A DNA stretch of 64,000 nt from Polydactylus sextarius. Lineage: Eukaryota > Chordata > Actinopteri > Polynemidae. The DNA lies in assembly GCA_016801845.1 (NCBI GenBank), contig CM028918.1, positions 20,510,001 to 20,574,000 on the forward strand, read 5' to 3'. Shown piece by piece: positions 12,017 through 22,980 of this stretch (its first letter is position 1; the number at the start of each line of letters is the position of its first letter). Both the position numbers and the translations under genes were made by a program. The notes below the pieces were generated by a model. That model saw only the letters and a list, made by a program, of their open reading frames with translations. It searched no databases and was not told where the DNA came from.

Positions 12017-13554
12017 TCACACAGTCAGAGTTTTGTTGATGAAGTCATCGCCATAAATGATGATGTGTTTCAGGGCACTCAGGATCACAACGTCAGTGTT
12101 GTAATTGAAGTTGATTTCATCACAGTAGTTCTTGACAGGAAAGATGCAGTTCATGGGGATTCCCACCTCTGCACTGAACTCCTCCATCTACATATTAAAA
12201 TCACGGCCACGTCAGTTCACAGCTCAGAAATAACAGAATTTAGATGTGGTTTGACCAACTCTGTAAAATGTCACCTTCTGCTTCAGGTACTTGCTCTTGT
12301 AGATGTTCTGTAAATTCTTGTTGATCTCTGGACAGAGCTTATCAACCTTGGTGAGAACAGCCACTTGAGGAATTCCTGTCAGGACAACAAGCAGAGGTTC
12401 TGAGTCAGCAAATTCACTGTAACTGACAGGAAGTCAGACTGAGTGTAAACCATTTCACATTGTTTCAGTCATTTTACCACAATAATAATTGATCTCCTCT
12501 CTCACCAAGGCGACTGGCTTCCTTTCTGATGTTTCGCATTTTCTTGATAATTTCATCAGGTATTGAGTGTAAAGTGTCAGCAGCAAACACATAAACCACA
12601 ACATGTACTTTGTCGTTGACAGTGGGATCGTTGTTGTAGAACTGAGACCCTCTTTCCAATCTAGATTCAGCGTTGAACTGAAAACAAGATTAAACTGTAT
12701 GTGAATAAAAAATACATTAAAAACCATGTGGTTTTACTTTTTGATGAATATAAGATACTGTACCACGTAACCATCATTCATATGTCCAGACAAAGCCAGT
12801 GTGACGTCATCCACCAGGACACCTTTGCTTACAGCTAAGCCCATGATGTCATTGAAGACAATTGGGTAATGGGTGTCTTTGTCTTTTTCAATTTTGTAGG
12901 ATTGGTACTGTTAACCACAAACAGAGACAACTTCAACTGACACTGAATATCATCGCTGCAACAAAAACTGCAGGTCTTTTTTTTACAGTGTTACTATTGA
13001 TAACCCTCAAGAATCATTTCTAACAATTCAAATACCTTTCTGGTGAAAGAGTATTGAGAGTTGTTTTCAGCCAAAGCCAGTACGAACATCTTGCCTCTAA
13101 GGACACTTTGAACAGAGTTAATGAAACTGGAATTTCCAGCTCCAGACGGCCCATTAAGAAGAATCCTGATGTGTTCAGTCTGAGGTTTGTAGTTATTCAA
13201 ATACTTCAGATCATCATTTTTGTCTCTGCTGATGAAACATTACATCACAGTTTCAGCCAAAAAAAAAAAAAAAAAATCACAATAATATGCAGCAGCTCAG
13301 TAGTTTGTTGAGACATAAGGGATAGAGGTTTTTTTTTTTTTTTTTTTTCAGTTTTCTGTGAGAGAACACACTCACCTCCAGTTTAGTTCTCTCCATGGTT
13401 TATCAAGAACTGGCAGGTAGAAGACACGTTAAAGAAATATTGACATCAATATACAGTTTTTGACTTTTCAATGAATCATTAGTTTTTAAATAAACTCACA
13501 TGGAGGTTCAGGTTCAGGCTCAGGCTCAGCTTCTTTAGAGTGTTTGTCCCCCAT
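12017..13554 (-). CDS. IFI44-like protein, copy A (seven coding exons, P-loop lysine lost)
   Basis: Interferon-induced protein 44-like protein with a dynamin/septin-like GTPase fold; mammalian family members are cytosolic and interferon-inducible. Coding exons are 13500-13554, 13376-13409, 13036-13225, 12764-12907, 12506-12677, 12275-12375 and 12017-12187. All have GT/AG junctions and compatible phases, giving 288 residues with no internal stop. Landmarks are an acidic/proline EPEPEP leader, the family hallmark KPWRELNW (residues 22-29), a P-loop region GPSGAGNSS (55-63), the DIMG motif (DxxG), the TKVD motif, and the C-terminal GIPMNCIFPVKNY block. The P-loop should be GxxGxGKS, but codon 61 is AAT (Asn), so nucleotide binding is probably impaired. 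The start ATG at 13554 follows a ccag acceptor at 13557, implying an upstream 5' UTR exon. Closest relative in the window is copy B (23157-26311). Confidence 0.9.
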
Positions 13555-13885
13555 TGCTGGAAAACCAAGCTGTGTTTCTGTCTTATTCCAAAATGGCTGA
13601 ATACTTTAGTATTAAAGGAAGTTAAAGGAGAAATTATCTGCCCTTATCTTGTCTTTGACAATATTATATGTTACTTAATTTGACCATTAAAAGTATTGAA
13701 AGTCAGTTCTTTTAATCTGTGAACATCTATCAAATCTTTCTCCTGTCAACGATTTAAAATTACACATTGACAAAGATAAAGTAAAGGCCACTGTGAAGAC
13801 ATTGTTCATCATGAAGAAAGATCAAATAAAAAATAATTATAATTGGAAATAAAATAATAATGATTATAATAATAAAACAACTTAC

Positions 13886-14094
13886 AAAGATGAGAATCGT
13901 CTTTTTCCTTCTGACACTTCGTCTGTTACAGGAGGAAGTAACAAGAAGAACAGTGAGCTGCTGTTTTTTTTATTAGTGGCTGCTGTACGTCTGTCTGCTC
14001 AGCAACCAATCATTCACACACACTTTTGACCAACCACAATAACAACAGCAAAGTAGTTTATTGGAACAGCAGATATTCTTCTTGTTTCAGTTTT
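13886..14094 (-). promoter_or_regulatory. Candidate 5' UTR exon donor and interferon-response promoter, copy A
   Basis: A strong donor (gtaagttg, minus strand) ends a predicted non-coding first exon at 13886, splicing to the acceptor just before the ATG at 13554. About 200 bp upstream, at 14094-14083, the minus strand reads AAAACTGAAACA, 10 of 12 matches to the ISRE consensus GAAASTGAAAST. A CCAAT-type motif (attggt on the minus strand, about 14010) lies between. The same arrangement is present at copy B (26636 donor, 26842-26831 ISRE-like). This is inference from motifs and from conservation between paralogs. Confidence 0.4.
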
Positions 14095-14280
14095 GGTTTA
14101 TCCTGGTTTATCAAGAATTGACAGCTCAGGTCAAAGTAATCAGTTTCAAAGTATTCAAATAAATCAGTTTCTAAACATCTATCTCATTAAAGAAGCAAGG
14201 ACAAATTGGATGTATTCACACCTGCCTTGTTTATTTTGCTTAAAACAAACTCAAATTCAATGAAGAAACAATGAAAGATA

Positions 14281-15345
14281 TGGCCATTAATTTTAGGAAG
14301 AATACCAAAATACCTGAGCCTGTTATGATCAAGGGACAAGTCATTGAACATATATACATATACATAAATATATATTTAATACCTAAGTAGACCGGACAGA
14401 TCAACATACTTCTATTCACTATTCAAATATATTTATTCTATACCGCAGTCATCCAGCTCAGTCCATACAATGTTTATATGTTTATATTTTCTGTGTATAA
14501 TGTTTATTCTGTGTTTTTCTATTTTGTATGTTTAAACTATAATGGAGCAACAGAATAGAACCGCAGACAATTCCTTGTATGTGTTCACATACTTGGCCAA
14601 TAAAGCTGACAAGTGCAATTTTATAAATATCGTGGGACAATCATTGACTCAATCATTGACATTAAATTTTAAAGAGAATTGCAAAGCTGTGAGCAGGAAG
14701 GGACACCACGCAGTTATTTTGTCTGAGGAACTTTTTCACTTGTGTCACGGTTCGGAAACCTTGCCCCTAAAAAAAGGAACTGGTTGTGTGACTTGGGACA
14801 CACATCTGGGCCTGAAGTCGCTCTACACCAAACAGTTGCAGCGGGTAGCCAGCTCCATTGTTAATGACGTCTTCCATCCTCTAGCGAGTGAGTTCCAGCT
14901 GCCGCCATCCAGACGGAGATTCAGAGTTCCAAAATCAAAGACTACATGCTACAGCAACAGCTTTGTCCCTCCTGCTGTGTCTCTTTTAAACAAATCTTAA
15001 TGCACTTTATTGCTGAAGTCCATCTTGTTATTTATTTATTGGAAACCCGACCTTGGTTTTTTAAACTTATTTATTGTCCCTTGCACCAAACTTTTAACAG
15101 GTTTTTATATTTTATTATTATTGTTATTATTATTATTATTATAGTTTATCTTATCTTACCTGCTTTTAATCCTTCTCAGTGAGCATTATGAGTCTGTTTT
15201 GTGTTGTTTTAACTTTTAACTTTATACTCCTCTGTATCTGTCCTGTGTTAAAGGTCTGTGTGTAATATGAGATGCCCTCTTCGGCTACTACTGCAAAACA
15301 AATCTACCCACAGACACAAAGAAAACTTAACTTGAACTTGAACTT
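14281..15345 (+). mobile_element. LINE fragment (reverse transcriptase 3' part and tail)
   Basis: Plus-strand translation gives the LINE reverse-transcriptase C-terminal signature: NFRKNTKIPEPVMIKGQ, then a degenerate YKYLGxxxD-type segment, then a 3' portion (about 14860-14997) resembling HPLxxxFxxLPSGRRFRxPxxKTxRxxxSFxPxAxxLLN. It is broken by stops and by an AT-rich insert at 14345-14600 that is absent from the paralogous copy at 26991. A TTA-rich run follows (15110-15142), then a 3' tail up to the repeated cttgaacttgaacttga at about 15345. Confidence 0.7.
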
Positions 15346-15559
15346 GAATGAGGCAGTGTGTGATGTGCTTAGTAAGTGAGTGAGTGGTGATGGGAGAGTG
15401 AGGGAGCAGTGCTGGGTACCAGTGTGTGAGTAAAGAGAGAGAATGAGAGCGTGACCATGGAAAAGCTTCAGGAGGAAAGTTAGTTAAGTAACAGGAAATG
15501 TACAGTAGAGGTTACAGTGTTATAAAGTAGGTGATTAGCCAAAGCCTAACTTTGGTCCT

Positions 15560-16180
15560 TGAGGAAACTGATCTCCTCTGCTGCCTGACTATGGAGTGGA
15601 ACCTGGGCATAGAAGGCTAATGATAACCTGGTGGCCGCACACAAAAGCTCTCCTTCATAATCATCTTGCAGCACATCTTTATTATAAGCATCACATTGTA
15701 CAACTGACATCAAATGCTCCTGACACTCAAGAAGTTCTGAGAAATTTCTGCAAATGTCTGTAATGTGAATGACTTTAGCAGACGTGGTTTTGTTTACAGA
15801 TTTGGTCCAGATCAAAGCAAATATATTAAGCTGTTCAAACGTTCATTAACAGCTCAAAGCATTTTCTTTTGCTGCCTGACTATGGACTGGAACCCGGGCA
15901 GTGATAGAAGGCTAATAATAGCCTGGTGGCCGCACTCATTCATAATCATCTTGCAGCACATCTTTATTACAAGCATCACATTGTACAACTGACATTTCTG
16001 ACAACTAACATTAAATGCTCCTGACAATTAAAAAAGTTCTGAGAAATTTTTGCAAATGTAAGTAAACATGAATGACTTTAGGAGACGTGGTTTTGTTTAC
16101 AGATTTGGTCCAGATCAAAGCAAATATATTAAGCTGTTCAAACGTTCATTAACAGCTCACAGTATTTTCTTTTGCTTTTT
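15560..16180. repeat. Tandem duplication of about 310 bp within the IFI44-like 5' flank
   Basis: The block beginning gctgcctgactatgga at 15579 recurs at 15872, with the same downstream text (ggtggccgcac..., catctttatta, gacgtggttttgtttacag, cgttcattaacagctca). The corresponding region of the other array unit (27690-27985) has only one copy. The tandem duplication therefore arose after the unit duplicated, or was lost from one unit. Confidence 0.75.
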
Positions 16181-16817
16181 TTTTATGGACAGATATTTAT
16201 CGGAACACTTCATCTGCAGATAACTCACAAAGGTTTTACTTTTCCTTTTGCTTAAACAACAAATAATTTGTTATTGTTATTTGCACTATTTTGTTATAAC
16301 AAATAATAAATTCAGCCAATAAGTTTTATGAGATATATTGTATTTCTGGGGCATTCATTTTATGTTTTTGCAAACTGGTAACTAGTGCAAACTTATTATC
16401 TGACTATCAATTTGCCTTTGGTAAAACTTTTTGCATTCTCTGTCACCTTAAAGTGGAAGTGAAGTGATGAACAATGTCAGCCTTTTTTGGTTTCTTTTAA
16501 TCTTCCTTAAAAATGTGGTTTAACAATCAAATCTGAAATTCAAATAGTTAATAGGAATAAATGTTTCACATCAAAGTAGGAAGATTTTTTTCTAGATTTG
16601 AGCCAATTTGAAATATTGATTTGCACCAACTTCAGAAAAGTTTTTCAAACATGCATTCAATGCACAACACAAAAACACAAAAATAAGACCTATCCTGGAA
16701 GAACACTGACAGGTAACTTTAATATTATTCTTACTCTTATCTTATTTTGGGATTGTATGTGTTCAAATTAGATAACTAGTGACACTTATTTGCTATAACT
16801 TCACCTCTGTCTAACAG

Positions 16818-16900
16818 CAACATTTTGAAGACAGAAGAGATGTCATCATTTGATGGAGTTCCTTGAAGAGTCTGAAGAGGAACTCATGAAAGACTACAAG
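16818..16900 (+). other. Putative duplicated 5' exon of an unrecognised plus-strand gene, copy 1
   Basis: A possible exon bounded by a ctaacag acceptor (ends 16817) and a gtaaat donor (16901). The ATG at 16853 opens a 16-residue peptide, MEFLEESEEELMKDYK, running exactly to the donor. Just upstream an apparent non-coding exon ends gacag|gtaact near 16711. The segment recurs at 28489-28536 with identical coding bases. I do not recognise the protein and see no continuation exon. It may be a relic of a gene captured in the duplicated unit, or chance. Confidence 0.3.
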
Positions 16901-17156
16901 GTAAATTTAGAAAACATGATGATCTAACCATATTGAACTTGTCTTTATTCCAACTGAAAAATCTAACTGTATTCTTTGTATTCTAATATTTTATAGGTAA
17001 ATAATAATCACTCATACCACTTTGTTTGGAGGAAAAAACATGTAGTGAAGTTTAGCAATTAAAGCAGTTTTCAGCTTTTTAAATATGTAAATCTTTGCTC
17101 TGATTAAACTGTCAGTTGAGATGGCTTTTCAACTAACAACATCTTGACTTTGACAA

Positions 17157-17445
17157 CACGGAGCGGTGGTTAGAGCTGTTGCCTCCTGGGTTCGACTCCC
17201 AGGTTGGGCACAGGGTCTTTCTGTGTTGAGTTCACATGTTCGCTGTGTCTGTGTGGGTTTTCTCCAGGTGCTCCAGTTTCCTCCCACAGTCCAAAAACAT
17301 GGATGCACTGGTGTTAATCAATCATTCTAAATTGCCTTTAGGTATGAGTGTTAGCATGAATGGTTGTCTGTCCCTATGTGTCTATGTGACTTGTCTAGGG
17401 TGTACCCTGCCTTTGCCCGTAGACAGCTGTGATAGGCTCCAGCCT
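17157..17445 (+). mobile_element. tRNA-derived SINE, copy 1
   Basis: Contains the tRNA-like box region (ggttagagctgttgcctcctgggttcgactcccag) and the conserved fish SINE body: tgtgtgggttttctccaggtgctcc, cctcccacagtccaaaaacatg, ctaaattgcctttaggt, tagacagctgtgataggctccag. A paralogous copy sits in the same place in the second array unit (28828-29115), so insertion preceded the unit duplication. Confidence 0.85.
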
Positions 17446-17452
17446 TGATAGT

Positions 17453-17538
17453 GTGACTCAGGGCACTCAGGATCAGGGTGTGTTGTCATTCAGATTGATC
17501 TCTGATTGGTAGTTCCTGCTGTGGGAGATGTAGTTCAT
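17453..17538 (-). pseudogene. Relic last exon of an IFI44-like gene, copy 1
   Basis: The minus strand matches the final exon of the IFI44-like copy B gene (atgaactRYatctnncccn...aggaactacca ctcagagatcaa), through the gccctgagtcac end, but with several substitutions and a small deletion that shifts the frame. It directly abuts the SINE. No other exons of this gene copy are recognisable nearby. A near-identical relic lies at 29124-29209. Confidence 0.75.
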
Positions 17539-17598
17539 ATGAACACACATGTATCACCCCTAGTTGCTGGCTTTAATGTAGGTTAGAAGCCCTATGTG

Positions 17599-17817
17599 TT
17601 AGCAGAGAGGACACAGTCCTTGGTCATGGTTCTTCATGTTTACTTTTTTTATCTTTACACGTACTGAACTCTGAGTTTCAACAGAATAAGGAAGCGGTTG
17701 CTGCTGGGTCACATAGCAGTCATGAAAAACATCTTTGTTTTCAGTCGCAGATGCCGATTCATATAATTCACATTCTCTTTTTAAAGTAACAGTTATGAAA
17801 TAGATAGCATGGTTCAA
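17599..17817 (-). other. Conserved open segment of the array, copy 1 (unknown)
   Basis: Minus-strand frame containing CELYESASATENKD and CYVTQQQPLPYSVETQSSV. The same frame is open in two other array copies (18217-18525 and 29371-29600). I do not recognise the family. Substitutions among copies include several amino-acid changes and look CpG-driven, so it may be a repeated non-coding sequence rather than an exon. Confidence 0.3.
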
Positions 17818-18216
17818 TCATCAAGATCGTATCAGTATGAAAAGAGTGGTTTCCAATTTGTCTGGTCTACAAACTTAACCTTATTTTTTATTGTTTAAAT
17901 GAGAAGCCTAAGTTGATCAGTGGATGCTATGTTAACATAGCTTTGACTAGAAGTCCCACGACTGATGGATGACAAGTTTCACTTCACCTTATGACTGCAA
18001 ACTTTTCCTCTGCGGTGTGGTCACTTTAAACTTTATGTCTTTAAGTCCGAAGATTTGATATTTGATGATGTGAAACTGTCATAAATAACACATTACTTCT
18101 GGCCAGAAACATGTCAGTCACTTTTGACCTTTGACCACAAAAAAAAAAGAAAAAAAAAAGAAAAAAAAACTCAGACTCAGATCATTAAGACTGTGGAGTG
18201 ACTTTTGCAACCCAAG

Positions 18217-18525
18217 CTAACAATAGCTTAGCTTAAAGCAGAAAACATTTTTGCATTTGTCCTCAGTCATCAGAGTCAGATGGCCTATATGCACTGCATT
18301 AGCCTTCAAATGTGGCCTCTGATGGATGCTGCCTTCAGGAACTGGGACACATCCACTGTCACGTACTGAACTCTGAGTTTTAACAGAGTAAGGAAGTGGT
18401 TGCTGCTGGGTCATGTAGCAGTCATGAGAAACATCTCTGCTTTCAGTTGCAGATGCCGATTCATATAATTTACACCCTATTTTTAAAGTAACAGTTTTAG
18501 ATTGATAGCATGGTTCAATCATCAA
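18217..18525 (-). other. Conserved open segment of the array, copy 2 (unknown)
   Basis: Second copy, with CKLYESASATESRD, CYMTQQQPLPYS and a downstream VPVPEGSIHQR segment. It belongs to a third, partial copy of the array unit (about 18275-18650, continuing at 20945-21090 after an insertion). Confidence 0.3.
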
Positions 18526-18649
18526 GATCTTATCAGTATGTAAACAGTGGGTTCCAATTTGTCTGGTCTACAAACTTAACCTTATTTTTTTATTGTTATA
18601 ATGACAAGCCTAAGCTGATCAGTGGATGCTAATCAGCTGACTTCAGTCT

Positions 18650-20940
18650 GTTGAGCCAGGCCAGGCCAGGGTCATTTGAGGGCCACCTAGGTGCTAGTGT
18701 CCCAGGTCTACTAGCCCCATAGCCCCTGTTCAGATTGTCAGGCCACTAGCCTCTCCAGATTACCCTTTGACCAGCCTCCCGTTCCATTTGTGAAAACATC
18801 ACCAACACCACCCATTTTCAAATAGGGTGGAAGATTCAAGCAAAAACAAAAGACTAGCAGCAAGAGAATAATCAATTCTGTCGCTGTGTTTAATTCTAGT
18901 GGCAGCAGATCTACATAGGTCTGCTGTAAGAAGTTAGCTTGTTAATTCCCTTTTTTTTTTAGATCACTAGCATAGCTTATACTGTGCCTGCAATTTCTTA
19001 AGTTTTACACAGACTTGGAGGGCAGCTCTCTGGACTCCTACCTTGGCAAGCATCCAAGGTAAGCGACATGGTTTTTTGTCTGATAAACCCAGTGATTTTC
19101 TGCTGGATGTTGTCCTCTGTCCAGATGGAGAGCAGGGCACAAACATTATCATGAGACCAGAACTGTTGGTCCATCGTTTTCAGTAGCAGCTAAAATCATA
19201 AAAACATTTCTGTACTGCCATCTTCAGTGCCTCTACCTGCTGTCTCCACACCTACAGCAACGGGTTGACCCCGCCTTAATGTTGACCCCCACCCCTCTAG
19301 CTCCTCTCTGGCTCCAAGAGGCCCAACGTTTTGGTTGGGCCAGAAATTTGGAGCTAGTAGCCCTGAGACAGCCATGAGGCCCATTGGCTCGAGACGGTGG
19401 AAAGCAATTAGCCCCGGCACGCCTCGGTTAGCTCGGCTTTGGCCCGACAGTGTGAAGCTGGCTATTTGCAAGGAGCAGGTAAATGATGTGTTGGCTTCAT
19501 AGCAGGGCTGTTACTGTCACTGACTGTCACCAAATTTAACCTGAAGCTCTGACACATTTACAGGCAGCACCAAATCGTGTTGTGTATTAACAATGCTGGT
19601 GAAAGAAGTGATGATTGCAATACAGTGCGCTGCATGGTTCTTTTTATCCTTGTCCTTTATGTTCTTGAAATGATCCTGCACTTTAGATTTCTGCTTGATG
19701 TGATGTGATTATCACCAAGAGAGAGATGGCGGTTGACTTCAGGAGGTCCAGTCTCCATCTGCTACCAGTCTCTAGTGTTTGCAGAGGTTGTCAGCACACA
19801 CAAATACCTGGGGCTGCACCTGGACAATAAACAGTACTGGTCAGCGAACAGAGATGCACAAACAGTAAAGGGCAGAGCTGGTGTTCTGACAAAACTACTT
19901 ACTTGCGCGAAACATCCTACTGGAGGCTGAATTGACAGTTGTATCTGTTGATCTGTGCTACTGCACCCAAAAATACTACCACTGCGCTTTCAGTCACAGT
20001 TTTTTTGCTGTCACAAATTGTTTTAAGGGGTATTTAAGTTACGGTATTGGGATGTCACGTGTCCAAAACCATGGAAGAAGTTTTGATAACAATGCTTCAG
20101 AATATGCTTCCACATTAACATGAGCAGGTAGGATGTTCTAACGATTAAAATTACCCCATCAGAATATGCTTCTACATAGATGTATCAAAGTAGTCCTTTT
20201 TTTAAGAAAATCTCTGGGTGTATGTATATGTTTGGTAGGACAAATCTCTTGCCACATGTGTCTAAGCCACAAGAATTGATGTATTTGTGTTGTGTGCATG
20301 CACACTGGGCCTTGATAGGACGTCTCAATAGGTAGGAAGGAATGTCAGAACACCGGTTCTTCCTGAGGAGGCTGGGGTCCTTCAATGAGGGGTGTAATGG
20401 ACATGTGGACATGAGTCTGATGTACTCTGCCCCCACCATAGACAGAGACAGAGACAGACAGTATTCCGTTAGGGTAATTTCAGTTGTATACTATATATAG
20501 TTTCTGTTTTGATTGATGTCTATTATTTATTGTTTTCATACATAATATCTGCACTGGTTATACACTTCATACACTATACCCTGTTCACTTTTTGCACTAC
20601 TGACATAGTACACACTCTACCAGAGAATTCTACTGCACTACTTCTACTATGCATACTGACTGGTATCTAACTGGATTAACTCACAATTGTCTCTGTGACT
20701 GTTTTTTGCATTTGTATGTATGAGTGTTGATGAAGACATAAGAATCCTGATCTGGTTGGGCCTTTCTGTGCGGAGTTTGCACATTCTCCTTCCCAGACCA
20801 CCTGAGGGCACCACAGACCGTGGACACTTTTATATGTGGCCTAAAAAGAGCATGTCACTGCTGATTTTATGTGTTATATGCGCAGATTTGTTCTGTAGCA
20901 CTTTTATACAATGAACAGATTTTCTGAGCTGTCTCACTTT
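18650..20940. other. Insertion splitting a partial array copy; holds a LINE relic
   Basis: This stretch interrupts sequence that is contiguous at 29770 in the second array unit. Its right part holds a LINE relic (19725-20720). The left part (18660-19500) is GC-richer and shows no recognisable gene. Confidence 0.45.
19725..20720 (+). mobile_element. LINE reverse-transcriptase relic
   Basis: Plus-strand translation shows VVSTHKYLGLHLDNKQYWSAN (the YKYLGVHLDxKLDWSxN block of fish LINE reverse transcriptases) followed by a TVKGRAGVLTKLL segment. Further on, about 20340-20440 carries the ttcctgaggaggctggggtc (FLRRLGS) and gacagacagacag-like region. The tail at 20600-20720 ends with a typical tgcacta/catttgta-rich 3' end. 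Several frame breaks show it is inactive. Confidence 0.65.
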
Positions 20941-22980
20941 TGCTGGGATTTTGACTAGAAGTCCCATGACTGATGGAGATGACAGTTACCAGTAAAACCA
21001 CTAACACCTAATATCACTGTATCAGAGTGAAATTCTTGTTCCTGTTTCTACTTTCATTTGATCACTTATGACTGCAAACTTTTCCTCTGTTTATTAAAAT
21101 TACAAAAAAAAAAAAATAAAAAATAAAAAACAAACAAACAAACAAACAAAAACCCCATTAAAAACAAGTTACAATCAAAAATAATATTGACTGTGAAATA
21201 CTGTGAAATATTTGACACATTGACCATGGCGATCAATGTGTGAGAAACTGTGGCGCTGCCATAGTTTCAAAATTGGGTTTGTGATAATTGTCCTACGTGC
21301 ATTATGGCTAGTGGCAAGTGGTTGGTAGCCATAATATTAATGCTAACGCTTGCACGCATGTTAAACACTGCTCCTAAGTTGCCACCTGGATAGCTGAGTG
21401 ACTATGGCATACTATATTGGCATATATATATGCCGTGCAGCTGTGCACAAACTCGATTCCCAACCCAGTACAAGCTTGACTGTGTGTGCTCTCCTCCATC
21501 ACTGTCTCTCTACACTGTCTCTACCATTAGAGGTGACAGAGAATCAAAAAGTGTTTGTACCTGGTCTTTGTAGAATAACAGTCGTCCATCCTCCTTCAGG
21601 AACATGTGAAGTTCTAGAAATTCTGAACATCTCCTTGTCATGAAAATTCCTCTTTTAGAAATGTTGCTAGAAAGTGGGTCAATTTCAAAAACGGTCGTTT
21701 GTGACGTCAAATGTATCTCACTGAACCGCAACTCTGATTCCATTCCCTCCCCTTCAAAAGTGATTAGCTGTAAAAAGATGGTCTGTCTGTGTTCTGAAGT
21801 TGGTGACATTCACTTGATTTACAGTGAAGGAGCCAATCAATGTCAAGTGCTTACATTTCATAATCGGGTTGCCAGTTAAGCCTGAGAAGATGACAAATAC
21901 CATGCAAAACTAGTGCCAGTTTGCTAATTTTACCAAAGATGGGTCTTGAAAAACAGAGTTTGGCATATATTCAAAGTCGTCAATACGGTATGTCAATTAT
22001 TTTTTTGACAATTGTTTTTTGACAATCGCCTTTATCAGCACCCACCACTGAATGAATGTATGAAAGACCACCTCAGACATCTCCTCAGCTAAACTCTCAC
22101 TCATTTTGAACCCTGGTTAGCTAGTTAGTTTATCAGCTACTATTATTAACCTACAGAGAGATAATCTGACTTCTCACATCCTCATCTCTCCTTGCGGCTT
22201 CCCTGCCCTGTCTCTGTTTTGTCAGAAGAATTCCCTGTATATTTTATTTGTGTGAATTTTACAGTACCTAACCTCATTTTAGATTTCCAGTTATGTGCGC
22301 TAAGCTGGATGCATGTTACAGTATACGTGCGCAGATGGATAGAATGCTTATGCCTCAGTCCAATCAGAAAATAAGGAATTATTCAACTAGACACAGACAT
22401 ACATGTGTTTACCCCTTGGAGATAAAAAAATTAAACAAAAAACACTCTCTTTTTCATCTGAATAAATCTCCTGCACATACCACAGAAATCAGTTTCTTAC
22501 TGAAACCTTAAAAATATTTTTTTGGCACAGTTGATCAGTACTTGGGCACCTGCCTCAGGTCACAAATGCATGTTTGGCATTGAAATGGTACTTTAAGCAC
22601 AAGGTGTTTCGGTGACATGAAAATTCCCTTAGGTAGTGTGTGCAAATGACGACGTGTTTATTAATAGTTCTAATCTACTCAAACTTTCCATTCAGGGGCC
22701 AACAGGCTTTTCGGGTTCCTCCATCTCACTCAGGTCACAATCAGCCAAAACATTAGAGCGACAACAAGCAGACAGACAGGTTGAATTGAATATTATAATA
22801 ATAGAATCAGTCAATCAGAGTGAATCAGTGAATTACCGTTTGCAGGGCAGAGTGTTTATTCATGCTTCTTCCCGTTGGTACCTGACAGTTTAAAACTAAG
22901 AACATAAAAGTGATCCACAATGATTTCATACAGCTAAACAGAGAAGGCAAAAAGTGGCAGGTGAAATTTTGCTCTGATTA
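20941..22980. other. Intergenic region, mostly unassigned
   Basis: 20945-21090 repeats part of the array unit (compare 29775-29950). An A-rich simple tract follows (21104-21165). At 21510-21809 the minus strand has a 99-codon open frame of unknown nature. No gene, RNA or clear element is otherwise seen. Confidence 0.4.
22855..22860 (-). terminator. Candidate polyadenylation signal of IFI44-like copy B
   Basis: AATAAA on the minus strand about 300 nt past the stop codon of the second IFI44-like gene. This is the best-placed copy I found; unproven. Confidence 0.3.

Larger units (their letters stand above)
13557..18270. repeat. Array unit 1: 5' flank of IFI44-like copy A
   Basis: Collinear with 26312-30220 over most of its length. 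Shared landmarks in order are the ggaaaaccaagctgtgtttc start, the UTR exon region, the LINE fragment, the gagagagaatgagagcgtgacc block, the gacgtggttttgtttacag block, the putative micro-exon, the SINE, the relic last exon and the unknown open segment. The ending is gctaacaatagcttagctt. Differences are an AT-rich insert (14345-14600), the 310-bp tandem duplication and small indels. Confidence 0.8.

Noticed and set aside
17157..17230. Possible tRNA gene
   Set aside because: The tRNA-like boxes belong to a SINE with its characteristic body downstream; no complete cloverleaf was evident.
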